Part shown: positions 7,135-15,458 of the stretch, in pieces | Position numbering within the stretch: position 1 is the first letter of the stretch | Layout: each line of letters opens with the position of its first letter | Program-made: the position numbers and the translations under genes | Source: Halobacteriovorax sp. | GTDB taxonomy: Bacteria > Bdellovibrionota > Bacteriovoracia > Bacteriovoracales > Bacteriovoracaceae | DNA: 15,492 nucleotides | NCBI GenBank assembly: GCA_002686115.1 | Contig: NZAF01000073.1 | Location: 1-15,492, forward strand | Direction: 5' to 3' | The notes under the pieces: generated by a model | Database searches by the model: none | The model's input: only the letters and a program-made list of their open reading frames with translations | What the model was told of the DNA's origin: nothing

Positions 7135-8679
7135 TTAAAGTTCGTGTCCTGCACCATCAGTGACTTTGTTACCTTTATAACTTGGAAAGATTTCTTCATA
7201 ACTTGCAACCTGAGTTGGTGTAATTCTTCGATATATATCTGTCCTTCTTAAAAAGTTTGGATGAGAATAACCTGCTGAGGCAATAATCTCTCTGACAGAA
7301 TTAATTGTCTCTGATTGATAATTAGCAACACGTTGCCCCTTATTTCCGATGTCAATTCCACCAGCAAGATCAGGGTCTTGTGTAGCAATACCTGCAGGAC
7401 ATTTATTCGTATTACAGATGAGTGCTTGAATACAGCCTAGAGCAAGCATCATGGCCCTCGCCGAATAACAAGCGTCAGCTCCAAGTGCAATGGCCCTTAC
7501 AATATCAAAACCAGTAATCATTTTACCTGAAGCAATAAGTTTAATTTCATTTTTAAGATGATACTCTTCTAAATAATTACGTGCCTTTGCAAGACCTTCT
7601 AAAAGAGGAGTACCGATTGAGTCCGAAAACTCCAAAGGTGCAGCACCTGTTCCCCCCTCTGCTCCATCAATGACAATATAATCAGGGTAACTCCCCTTTC
7701 GATACATTGTCTGACAAAGTCTTTTAAATTCTTCATCTCTTCCATAACAGAGCTTTATTCCAATAGGCTTACCACCAGAGAGCTCTCTTAGGTGTTCAAT
7801 GAAATCAATCATCTGCTCATCATTTGAAAATGCCTTATGCATAGGAGGCGAGGCAACTAATGTATAAGGCTCAATTCCTCGCGCATTTGCAATTTCAGGT
7901 GTATTTTTCTTAGCAGGCAAGATTCCTCCATGCCCTGGCTTTGCTCCTTGTGAAAGTTTAAGCTCGATCATCTTAACTTGATCTAGGCATGCTCTTTTTT
8001 TAAATTCTTCTGAACTAAAATTTCCGTCCTTATCACGAGCACCAAAATATCCCGTACCTATTTGCCAAATGAGATCACCTTCATTTTTTAAATGATACTT
8101 ACTTATAGACCCTTCACCGGTGTTATGAGCAAACCCACCTAATTTAGCACCAAGATTTAGGGCCTCTACGGCCTGAGCTGAAAGGGAGCCATAACTCATT
8201 GCCGAAACATTTAATATTGATAAAGAGTATGGTTTTTTACAATGCTTTGAACCTACATTAATTCGAAAATTCTCATCTCTCATTTCATGTTCATCAAAGG
8301 GATACATCGAATGATTAATCCACTCATGTCCAGATGAGTAAACATTTCTTTGAGTTCCAAAAGGCTTTGTTCTTAAAACTTTTTTTGCTCTTTGATAAAC
8401 AACTGATCTTTCAATTCTTGAAATAGGAGTTCCATCTGTATCACTTTCTACAAAATACTGATAAATCTTTGGTCTAAGATCCTCCATTACATATCTTAAT
8501 CTTCCAACTAATGGATAATTTCTTTTGAGAGTATGTTTTTTTTGAAAGACATCATAGAGACCAACGGCCCATAGTGGTAATAGAATAATAAGCGAAACCG
8601 CATTAAATGGGTCTCGATAAATCATGATGCTTTCAGTAATAAACGTGAAGGCAAAAAATATCCAAAAGATTTTTCTCAT
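7135..8679 (-). CDS. Membrane-anchored FMN-binding glutamate synthase-like protein
   Basis: A 514-residue protein with the FMN/3Fe-4S synthase domain of the glutamate synthase large subunit but no N-terminal glutaminase domain. Two hydrophobic stretches (about residues 3-20 and 27-43) should anchor it in the inner membrane. Visible motifs are NVSAMSYGSLS, NTGEGSIS, KPGHGGILPAKK (247-258), DGAEGGTGAAP (338-348), LIASGKM, and the cluster cysteines Cys416, Cys422 and Cys427 with the C-x5-C-x4-C spacing of GltB. Without the amidotransferase it cannot release ammonia from glutamine itself, so it would need another partner or catalyse another flavin-dependent reaction. Homologues are usually annotated only as FMN-binding glutamate synthase family. 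AAGGAG at 8685-8690 supports the start. It is convergent with the lysine operon with no room for a terminator. Confidence 0.9.
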   Translation of the reverse strand: MRKIFWIFFAFTFITESIMIYRDPFNAVSLIILLPLWAVGLYDVFQKKHTLKRNYPLVGRLRYVMEDLRPKIYQYFVESDTDGTPISRIERSVVYQRAKKVLRTKPFGTQRNVYSSGHEWINHSMYPFDEHEMRDENFRINVGSKHCKKPYSLSILNVSAMSYGSLSAQAVEALNLGAKLGGFAHNTGEGSISKYHLKNEGDLIWQIGTGYFGARDKDGNFSSEEFKKRACLDQVKMIELKLSQGAKPGHGGILPAKKNTPEIANARGIEPYTLVASPPMHKAFSNDEQMIDFIEHLRELSGGKPIGIKLCYGRDEEFKRLCQTMYRKGSYPDYIVIDGAEGGTGAAPLEFSDSIGTPLLEGLAKARNYLEEYHLKNEIKLIASGKMITGFDIVRAIALGADACYSARAMMLALGCIQALICNTNKCPAGIATQDPDLAGGIDIGNKGQRVANYQSETINSVREIIASAGYSHPNFLRRTDIYRRITPTQVASYEEIFPSYKGNKVTDGAGHEL

Positions 8680-8836
8680 ATATTCTCCTTAGTTCATTGT
8701 CCCTGAGTTATGTCATTTTGAGAACTTAGGTAATTTTTACACTTCTTTTACAAACATCTAGGCCATTATTTGTCACAATAGGAAAGAGGAAATTTTCCAA
8801 AAGAATTAGTAAAGGTTTAACCAAAAGGTTTAAAAG
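8680..8836. promoter_or_regulatory. Divergent intergenic region between the GltS-like and desaturase genes
   Basis: 157 bases that must hold both promoters. I see AAGGAG for the minus-strand gene (8685-8690), a 5-bp inverted repeat GGAAA-T-TTTCC (8788-8798), and a direct repeat AAAGGTTTAA at 8811-8820 and 8824-8833 just before the desaturase ATG. The second copy supplies a weak AAGG ribosome site. No convincing -35/-10 pair was found on either strand. The repeats could be operator half-sites, but this is speculative. Confidence 0.35.
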
Positions 8837-9898
8837 ATGAAATCATATGAATTAAAAAATTTAAATATCACAAATAGTGTCTTTCTACTCACTTCACCCA
8901 TCATTGCCATACTCGGAACTCTCCTTTGGCTTTATGTAGATGGCTTCAGTTGGGAGATTTTAGGACTCGCTTTTGTATTCTATATTCTTACAGGCATGGG
9001 AATTACAGCGGGCTATCACAGATTATTCGCCCACAGGGCCTATAAAGCAAATAGTATCATGAAAGTACTCTATTTAATTTTTGGCGGATGCGCTCTACAA
9101 AATAGTGCACTAAAATGGTGCAATGATCACAGAGTTCACCATGGTAAGGTTGATACAGAAGAGGATCCATATAATATTAACGAAGGATTCTTCTACGCCC
9201 ATATGGGTTGGATTCTTTTACAAGAAAATATAGAAGATTATAGATACTCAAAAGATCTTTTAAAAGACCCACTGGTCATGCTTCAACATAGGTTTTATCT
9301 TCCTATGATAGTTGTATTCGGTTTTTTACTTCCGGCCATTATTGGACATGTCTTTTTTGATTCATTCTTAGGTGGACTTTTTGTAGCTGGATTTTTAAGA
9401 GTAGTTGTTGTTCATCACGCAACTTTTTTCATCAATTCACTCTGCCACATGGTTGGTAATAGACCTTATGATAAAGAGCAAACAGCTAGAGATTCATGGC
9501 TTATGGCATTTTTTACTTTCGGTGAAGGCTACCATAATTTTCACCATACATTTCAAGCTGATTACAGAAACGGAATTAAGGCCTATCATTTTGACCCAAC
9601 GAAGTGGTTGATTAAGTCTTTATCATATATAGGTTTCACGAGTGGACTAAGAGTAACAAGAGAAGAAGTCATCTTAGAAAAGAAAATAAGAGCCGGGCTT
9701 AAAGACATAGAGAATCAAACGACATTTACTGACAAGGTAAATGAAAGGGTTGAAAATCTTAAAGATGAATTAAATCAGATCCTTGAAGAACTTCAAGTTC
9801 AAAGCAGAGATAATAAAGATAAATTAGTAGCAAGACTTGATGAAATGATGTCTGAAATTAAGGGACTCTCACTTCAATTAGAACTGGTCCACGCCTAG
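8837..9898 (+). CDS. Acyl-CoA delta-9-type fatty acid desaturase
   Basis: Integral membrane di-iron desaturase of the stearoyl-CoA desaturase class (353 residues), which would introduce a cis double bond into fatty acyl chains. The three histidine boxes are intact: HRLFAH (61-66), HRVHH (98-102) and HNFHH (233-237). The family's extra metal ligands fit HHATFFINSLCH (193-204). Hydrophobic segments at about 14-33, 40-60, 75-90 and 155-195 agree with a four-helix membrane enzyme. From about residue 275 the chain becomes charged and heptad-like (for example VNERVENLKDELNQILEEL) and ends in roughly 75 residues of predicted coiled coil, whose role I cannot name. The gene is convergent with the SrkA-like gene and overlaps it by 21 nt at the 3' ends. 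It probably adjusts membrane fluidity. The electron donor is not encoded here. Confidence 0.93.
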   Translation: MKSYELKNLNITNSVFLLTSPIIAILGTLLWLYVDGFSWEILGLAFVFYILTGMGITAGYHRLFAHRAYKANSIMKVLYLIFGGCALQNSALKWCNDHRVHHGKVDTEEDPYNINEGFFYAHMGWILLQENIEDYRYSKDLLKDPLVMLQHRFYLPMIVVFGFLLPAIIGHVFFDSFLGGLFVAGFLRVVVVHHATFFINSLCHMVGNRPYDKEQTARDSWLMAFFTFGEGYHNFHHTFQADYRNGIKAYHFDPTKWLIKSLSYIGFTSGLRVTREEVILEKKIRAGLKDIENQTTFTDKVNERVENLKDELNQILEELQVQSRDNKDKLVARLDEMMSEIKGLSLQLELVHA

Positions 9899-10870
9899 AA
9901 TTCTATTCTTTTGTTCATGCAGGTCTCTTATGAGGCCTGCCCAATACTCTTCACTACCAAAATATGGAAACGCAGCTTTAAATGCTGGATCATCCCATCT
10001 CTTGGCCATCCATGTGGCAAAGTGTATATATCTTAAGGCCCTTAGGGGTTCGATTAATTTGAGTTCATGATAATTAAACTCCCTAAATGTTTCGTAATGT
10101 TCTAAAAGAAGAGCTCTATCACTTCTGGCCTCCTGATCATTACCAGGTACGACTAACCAAATATCTTGCACACTAGGGCCTGTTAACATGTCATCAAAAT
10201 CTAGTAGATAATTCCCCTCACCTTCACGGTAAATGAGATTAGACCTATGACAATCACCATGAATACGAATAGACTTTATTCCCTTAAAAAGAGGCTCACT
10301 CATCTCGCATAGTTCATTCACCAAACTTACAAGAGAGCTTTTATAGAGTTCAGGTAGGTGTTCAGTCTTTAATAGGGCCTCTAGATTATTACGGCCAAAA
10401 CTTTGTGGAGAAATCGTCATTCTATGCTTAGCTTCTTTTCTCTCTCCAATATTATGAAGACGTGCTAAAAGTCTTCCAAGTTCCTCTAATTTATCATCAT
10501 TTAGTTCATCTGGTATTCTGCCACCAACTCGTGGGAATAGTGTAAAGAATATCTCATGATCATCTAATTTAAATAAGGTCTCACCTTCAATCACTAAAGG
10601 GGCAATAACATTAATCTCTTCATTTTTTAGGTCTAATAAGAACTCATGTTCTTCAAGAATTTGCTCCTTACTCCACCTTCCAGGTCGATAAAACTTTGCG
10701 ACAATAAAACCATCTTCGGCTTCAACATCATAAACTCTATTTTCCATACTATTGAGTGTAAGAACTCTACCAGTTGTCATAAAACCGAGCTTATCGATAG
10801 AGTTTAGAATCTTTTCTGGAGTAAGTTCGAAAAAAAACTGTGTTTCATTGTGTCCCCAAATATCGCTCAT
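9878..10870 (-). CDS. srkA: Stress response kinase A (SrkA/YihE/RdoA-like)
   Basis: Cytoplasmic serine/threonine kinase of the aminoglycoside-phosphotransferase-like fold; in E. coli SrkA counters stress-induced death. The 330 residues match the family (E. coli 328). Similarity is visible along the length: LNSMENRVYDVE, VAKFYRP with the ATP-binding Lys59, WSKEQILEEH, HGDCHRSN (204-211) with catalytic Asp206 and metal-ligand Asn211, LLDFDD with Asp224, GPSVQDIW, EPLRALRYIHF and KRWDDPAF. The N-terminal motif order and spacing are those of SrkA rather than of antibiotic phosphotransferases. GGGGAG lies upstream of the ATG at 10870 as a ribosome site. The 3' end overlaps the desaturase gene by 21 nt in opposite orientation. 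It stands divergently to the recombinase gene. There is no DsbA gene beside it, unlike the E. coli arrangement. Confidence 0.93.
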   Translation of the reverse strand: MSDIWGHNETQFFFELTPEKILNSIDKLGFMTTGRVLTLNSMENRVYDVEAEDGFIVAKFYRPGRWSKEQILEEHEFLLDLKNEEINVIAPLVIEGETLFKLDDHEIFFTLFPRVGGRIPDELNDDKLEELGRLLARLHNIGERKEAKHRMTISPQSFGRNNLEALLKTEHLPELYKSSLVSLVNELCEMSEPLFKGIKSIRIHGDCHRSNLIYREGEGNYLLDFDDMLTGPSVQDIWLVVPGNDQEARSDRALLLEHYETFREFNYHELKLIEPLRALRYIHFATWMAKRWDDPAFKAAFPYFGSEEYWAGLIRDLHEQKNRILGVDQF

Positions 10871-10905
10871 ATATACTCCCCATCGCCCTAGTACTTCTTA
10901 CCCTC

Positions 10906-10934
10906 TTTAGAATTACCACGAATATGCCGATAAT
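10906..10934 (+). promoter_or_regulatory. Candidate promoter giving a leaderless recombinase mRNA
   Basis: TTTAGA (10906-10911) and GATAAT (10929-10934) form a sigma70-like pair with a 17-nt spacer (4/6 and 5/6 matches). The expected start of transcription, about seven bases after the -10, falls on or next to the A of the recombinase ATG at 10941. No Shine-Dalgarno sequence is present before that ATG. This is consistent with a leaderless transcript, but it is inferred from sequence alone. Confidence 0.4.
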
Positions 10935-10940
10935 GATATC

Positions 10941-11897
10941 ATGCACTTAGTAGAAACAGAGAATAAGAATCATCCCTTTCTCCTTGACGAAGAATTCTTT
11001 GAGAACTTCACTTCGATTCATACTAGAAAGAATTATCTCATAGATATCAATCAATTTCTTGAATGGGTGCACTTCTACTATAAATTTAATGAATATAACG
11101 AGATAAGAAGAATTCATATTATCAAGTTTAGAAACTTTCTTGCTGAAACAGGTGGCCATGGTGGTGAAGCTTGTAGTCCTAAGACCATCAATCGAAAATT
11201 AGCTAGTCTTTCAACTTACTTTAACTTTTTAGTTGAAAAAAATCTTGCTCCTGCAAATCCTGTAACAAGTGTAAAAAGGCCTAGGGCCGAAGTGAAAAGC
11301 CCTACCAATGCCTTAAAAAAAGATCAGGTGTTAGAGATATTTTGCGAAATAGAAAAGAATAAAAACTCAGGTCCACTTCATAAGGCCCTACTCGTTACCT
11401 TTTTTACAACAGGGCTAAGAAAAAGCGAAATCTTAAATCTTAAGATTAAGAATTATAGACGCCATGGCGGAAATCATATCCTAGAGTTCATTGGAAAGGG
11501 TGGAAAGCTTGGTAAAAAGCTCTTAAATCCTATTTGTGTCGAAGCTATTGAGCAGTACTTAGATTGGATGAGAGAAAAGGAAAGAGAAGTCGGAGAAAAT
11601 GACTGGCTCTTTCAGCCAACTAGAAATCCAAGTAATCCCGAATTTCTAAATAAGCCACTAAATCCTAAAACGATAAACGAAATCCTTGATCGTTATGCAA
11701 AAAAAGTCGGAATAGGCTTTAAGATCACTCCCCACTCTGCTAGGGCCACTTTTATAAGTGAGTTACTTGATATTGGTGTTGATATCTATGTTGTCGCTCG
11801 TGAAGTTAATCACGCATCAGTGAAAACAACGCAAGAATATGATAAAAGAAGAAAGAAACTTCTTGAATCACCTGTTATGAAAATTGATTGGGAATAG
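10941..11897 (+). CDS. Tyrosine recombinase, XerC/XerD-like
   Basis: Site-specific tyrosine recombinase/integrase of 318 residues. The N-terminal half (about 15-105) is the SAM-like core-binding domain, with HTRKNYLIDINQFLEW and INRKLASLSTYFNFLVEK. The catalytic domain has the full set of active-site residues: Arg160 (TTGLRKSE), Lys186 (GKGGK), His265 and Arg268 (HSARAT), His291 (NHAS, where Xer proteins commonly have LGH) and the nucleophile Tyr300 (TTQEYDKR). Size and architecture fit chromosomal Xer proteins rather than long phage integrases. I cannot tell XerC from XerD, or exclude a lineage-specific recombinase. No tRNA gene, att repeat or cassette array is nearby, so nothing points to a mobile element. 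It is convergent with the LamG lipoprotein gene with a 5-nt gap. Start choice is weakly supported because there is no ribosome site. Confidence 0.85.
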   Translation: MHLVETENKNHPFLLDEEFFENFTSIHTRKNYLIDINQFLEWVHFYYKFNEYNEIRRIHIIKFRNFLAETGGHGGEACSPKTINRKLASLSTYFNFLVEKNLAPANPVTSVKRPRAEVKSPTNALKKDQVLEIFCEIEKNKNSGPLHKALLVTFFTTGLRKSEILNLKIKNYRRHGGNHILEFIGKGGKLGKKLLNPICVEAIEQYLDWMREKEREVGENDWLFQPTRNPSNPEFLNKPLNPKTINEILDRYAKKVGIGFKITPHSARATFISELLDIGVDIYVVAREVNHASVKTTQEYDKRRKKLLESPVMKIDWE

Positions 11898-11902
11898 AAA
11901 TG

Positions 11903-14900
11903 TTATATTTTCTCAACGATCATTATCTTATCCAAGCGACAATCTAAACTACCATCACTCTTAAGATATGCCCTAAAATATAGTGATCCAGAACTAATAA
12001 ATTCTTTTAATGTCGAACTTACCTCATTCACTGTATTCGCTTGCATTTCATCGTCTGCTGCGGCCACCCAGCTTCCAGAATTATAATAATGAAAATTAGT
12101 CTCATCTTTAGAGAATTGATATTTAACACTACAACCACTAGTGACGTTTTCTTCAACTCGAGATATTTCTCCTGATACAGTCACTGGATTTTTTGATGTG
12201 ACGCTCGGTGAGTGTGTGTAAAAGTCATTAGCTGTTTCAAAATTAATTGCTGTTAAACTTGGAAGACAAGGCTCACCACCACAAGCAGAGTTTTCTTCAG
12301 CTTCCATAAGAACTCGATATTGAAAGTATCTTGCATTAAAAGCACTGCCATTATTGATTAAGCTATCGACAAAATCGAAACGATAAGGAACTGATTGTGT
12401 TTCACCTATAAAACTAAATTCTTTAGCACTACATAAATTATCTCCGCTTGAATCACATGACGAAAACATATTAGAGATATCAGCACTTGAACGATTGTAA
12501 AGTTCAGAGAAGTAAGTCGTACCATCTCCACCAGGTCCTCTCCACTCTGGCCCTGTTGAACAAATCGAATCAGAACAATACCGCACTTGATATTTAATAC
12601 GATTAGACCCACGCCGATACACTTGTTGAATCTCAGAATCTGAAAGGGAACGATTCCAAATAATCATATCATCAACATGCCCATCAAAGGTTGCAGAATT
12701 TAAACCTGAGCCGATATAAAAGTCTCCGTTTCTTTGATCAACGTTTGTAACATTTGATACAGTATCTTCTAAAGTACCATTAACATAAACTTTTAATTCA
12801 GCTCCATTCCAACTTCCACAGATATGATACCATTTCTTATTTTTAAGTTGAGTCGAAACCTTAGCAAACCTCCATGCGATCCCATCATGATGTTGAAATG
12901 TCCCTCTCAAGTCAACTGTCCCGTTATCATGATCCCAATTAAAACTAAAGTTTCCAGATTTTCCATTATTGAAAGTCTGAGAAACTTTGGATCTATCAGG
13001 CATTCTGTCAGCATTTATCCAGTGACAAGCTGTATAACTTGTAAATAACATACTCGAACTATCCACAACAACTCTAGCATTTGATGTAAAATGAAAAGCA
13101 TTATTTAATATTCCTCTCTCACCTACATCAACTGAATTAAGTAGGCTACCATCTAATGATGCGCCTATAGCAGAATAGTTTTTTGCAGTACTCCCAGATA
13201 TCTCATTTAATGGCCAATATCCGAAAAGTCCTAAGCTTAAATCTCCACTTAAAAAAGAATAGTCAGATACACTCTCACTTGCTGAAGTAAATTCTTTATT
13301 AAAAGGTAAAACACTATCAACTTCAATATTGTTTAAGGTCTGGAAAGAACCAAAATCTCTAATTGCAGACCTGTAATAAGCTGCATACTTTTGTTTTTGA
13401 TGATTATAGATTTCAAGTCCATCAGATGCACTAAGGGCCTTTTTCCAAATGGCCAACTCATCAATTAGACCACTATATAGATTATTGTCATTTTCGTTAA
13501 AAGAACCAATCATTGTATTAAAACTGCCACCAGCGGAGAGGTTTTCAACAATGCATGAACCTTCTTTATTTCCATTAAGATATCTTTGAAAACATGTACC
13601 ATTATAAACAAGACCTACATGATACCATTCATTGATTGACACATCTGTATCCCAACTTCTTGTCACTGCACTAACAGAGTTATAAAACTGTAATTTGTTA
13701 AAGTTACCAAATCCTATGGCCAAAGCAGAAGATGCTGCAGCTCCTTGATGAATTGAGATAATTCTATTTGATATATTACTTGATGAAATATTTGATGGTT
13801 TTGCCCAAAAAAAGATACTTATTTCTTGGTTAGCATTTGAAAGTATATCACTAGATTGAGGACCTTGTGCTTTAGCGTCAATACCGTCAAAAGAAGCGGA
13901 CTGATTTCCGACTTTAGCATTATCACTAAATCCGGCGTTTCCTAACGCAACTAAATCATTGCCGTTACCTGAGGAGTCTTTCCAATTACCATTCATCTTC
14001 CAATAGCTAATAATATCTGACCAGTGAGGAGTCCATGAGGAGGAAAGCTCAGTAAAATTACTCTTTTGATAGTCATAAACCTCAAAGACTTCATCCTCTG
14101 TAAGTTCCTTTGTCCAAAAAGTCCATTCATCAAAAGTTGTTGAACTTGAACCATATGAAGCACGAAAAAACCTCAATAATGTATCAGAAGATGTAGAAAA
14201 TCCAGCACCGTGACTGTATGAACATGTATTCACCAGTAAACCATCAACGTAGGCTTTTACGCTGCCTCGATTTAGAGTAAAAGCAATATGATGCCAAGAA
14301 CCGTCTAAAGGTGAAGCACCGCTAGTAAAACAAGTACTATTACTAGATAAGTCCGTATCAACTCTTAAATAGATTTCATTAGTTGTATTATTTCTGTGAA
14401 TATTCCAACCTCTACCATCTTTTGTTTTTACTAAAATCGGCAGCCAAGGAGATTTAAAATCATCGACATTCTTTATCCAACCACTAATTGTAATCTCATC
14501 TTTTTCTTGATTAAGTAAGCTAGAATCACATCCAATAGTTCCATTGCTACCACCATTTATTAGAAATAAACCTTGATCTATATATGAATCTTCTTCAAAT
14601 AAGTTCTGTCTATCACAAGAAATCAAGCTTGACTGATCTGATTTTAGGCTTGAAGTTGGAGAACTCTCTTTATTCATGCTCCAATACCAAACAATTTTAT
14701 CAGCTTTCGGAGTCCACCCAAGATCCACACCAACATCATTTGTTCCGGGTTTCGTTTTCATTGTTAATTTGTCGGAATTAAGAAAAGTCCCAAAATGATT
14801 TCCTGAATTAAAGTCAGTCCCTGAATAACTTGTATCAATCTTCTTTAGGCTTGCACGGCCAGCATCAACTTCTAAAAAAGATGAATCAAAAATATAATCT

Positions 14901-15343
14901 GTAGAATCAGAAAAATCCCAAACGTTACTTCCCTGACTTCGCACTTTTACAGTTATTCTTTTTTCTATTCCATCATTTTCTATTTGAATATAACCAGTCC
15001 CTTCACTGACAGCAAGAAAGACTCCTTTGGTTCCGCCAGAACTTACAGACAGGACACCTATATCATTAACAAGACTCCACTTTACTGGAATATTTGAATA
15101 CTCTTCACCATCTGATGTCATTGAATAAAGTTGAATCTCATTCCCTACGCTTAAAGTTAAAATTTCTGTAACCTGTACATTCACAGGATCATCTTTTGAT
15201 AGAAATAATGTGTTAAATACTGAGGCTTTATTATTTTTAAGATTGAAGTCTAGATGTGACTTACAAGAACTAATTGAAATAAGTAAGAAAACAATGACTA
15301 ATTTAATAAGCTGCTGAAATGAATACAAATTAGAGTTTAACAT
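11903..15343 (-). CDS. Large surface lipoprotein with Big2-like and three LamG-like domains
   Basis: Predicted lipoprotein of 1146 residues. A hydrophobic signal (about 12-26) ends in the lipobox ISSC with Cys27 as the lipidated residue; Lys-Ser follows, so no Asp+2 inner-membrane retention signal is present. Residues about 55-135 resemble a bacterial Ig-like (Big2) domain. Three concanavalin/LamG-like units follow at about 215-430, 440-655 and 705-912. Each opens with a YW-x-(M/L)-N element (WYWSMN, SYWKMN, GYWPLN), has a W(H/Y)H strand in the middle, and closes with a D(E/D)-x-x-x-W-x-(K/R)-x-L motif then E-x-x-x-x-Y. The C-terminal 230 residues are beta-rich with paired cysteines and match nothing I recognise. 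A role in glycan or host/prey surface binding is plausible but unproven. No enzyme motif is visible. Confidence 0.85.
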   Translation of the reverse strand: MLNSNLYSFQQLIKLVIVFLLISISSCKSHLDFNLKNNKASVFNTLFLSKDDPVNVQVTEILTLSVGNEIQLYSMTSDGEEYSNIPVKWSLVNDIGVLSVSSGGTKGVFLAVSEGTGYIQIENDGIEKRITVKVRSQGSNVWDFSDSTDYIFDSSFLEVDAGRASLKKIDTSYSGTDFNSGNHFGTFLNSDKLTMKTKPGTNDVGVDLGWTPKADKIVWYWSMNKESSPTSSLKSDQSSLISCDRQNLFEEDSYIDQGLFLINGGSNGTIGCDSSLLNQEKDEITISGWIKNVDDFKSPWLPILVKTKDGRGWNIHRNNTTNEIYLRVDTDLSSNSTCFTSGASPLDGSWHHIAFTLNRGSVKAYVDGLLVNTCSYSHGAGFSTSSDTLLRFFRASYGSSSTTFDEWTFWTKELTEDEVFEVYDYQKSNFTELSSSWTPHWSDIISYWKMNGNWKDSSGNGNDLVALGNAGFSDNAKVGNQSASFDGIDAKAQGPQSSDILSNANQEISIFFWAKPSNISSSNISNRIISIHQGAAASSALAIGFGNFNKLQFYNSVSAVTRSWDTDVSINEWYHVGLVYNGTCFQRYLNGNKEGSCIVENLSAGGSFNTMIGSFNENDNNLYSGLIDELAIWKKALSASDGLEIYNHQKQKYAAYYRSAIRDFGSFQTLNNIEVDSVLPFNKEFTSASESVSDYSFLSGDLSLGLFGYWPLNEISGSTAKNYSAIGASLDGSLLNSVDVGERGILNNAFHFTSNARVVVDSSSMLFTSYTACHWINADRMPDRSKVSQTFNNGKSGNFSFNWDHDNGTVDLRGTFQHHDGIAWRFAKVSTQLKNKKWYHICGSWNGAELKVYVNGTLEDTVSNVTNVDQRNGDFYIGSGLNSATFDGHVDDMIIWNRSLSDSEIQQVYRRGSNRIKYQVRYCSDSICSTGPEWRGPGGDGTTYFSELYNRSSADISNMFSSCDSSGDNLCSAKEFSFIGETQSVPYRFDFVDSLINNGSAFNARYFQYRVLMEAEENSACGGEPCLPSLTAINFETANDFYTHSPSVTSKNPVTVSGEISRVEENVTSGCSVKYQFSKDETNFHYYNSGSWVAAADDEMQANTVNEVSSTLKEFISSGSLYFRAYLKSDGSLDCRLDKIMIVEKI

Positions 15344-15350
15344 ATTTAGT

Positions 15351-15356
15351 ATTATC
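15351..15356 (-). promoter_or_regulatory. Candidate -10 element very close to the LamG lipoprotein start
   Basis: Read on the minus strand, GATAAT ends seven bases before the ATG at 15343, and there is no Shine-Dalgarno sequence between them. This repeats the arrangement seen before the recombinase gene and would give an essentially leaderless mRNA. No good -35 lies at the proper distance, so the call is weak. Confidence 0.3.
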
Positions 15357-15458
15357 GACTAAATCATTGAAACAATTTAAAAAGTTTATCTTACCTTAAA
15401 GTTATCAAGCCCTTAGGATCAGATTGGCTAAACTTTAGGTATCTCAGCAAAAGAAAAA

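Noticed and set aside
9878..10870. Aminoglycoside or choline phosphotransferase instead of SrkA
   Set aside because: The fold is shared, but ENRVY, KFYRP.RW and EEH motifs in order with HGDCH and LLDFDD fit SrkA specifically.
10941..11897. Recombinase as mark of an integron, prophage or genomic island
   Set aside because: No tRNA, direct att repeats, cassette array or phage genes in the flanks; base composition looks like the neighbours.
12824..13048. Plus-strand open frame inside the lipoprotein gene
   Set aside because: Shadow frame of a well-supported LamG-domain coding region.
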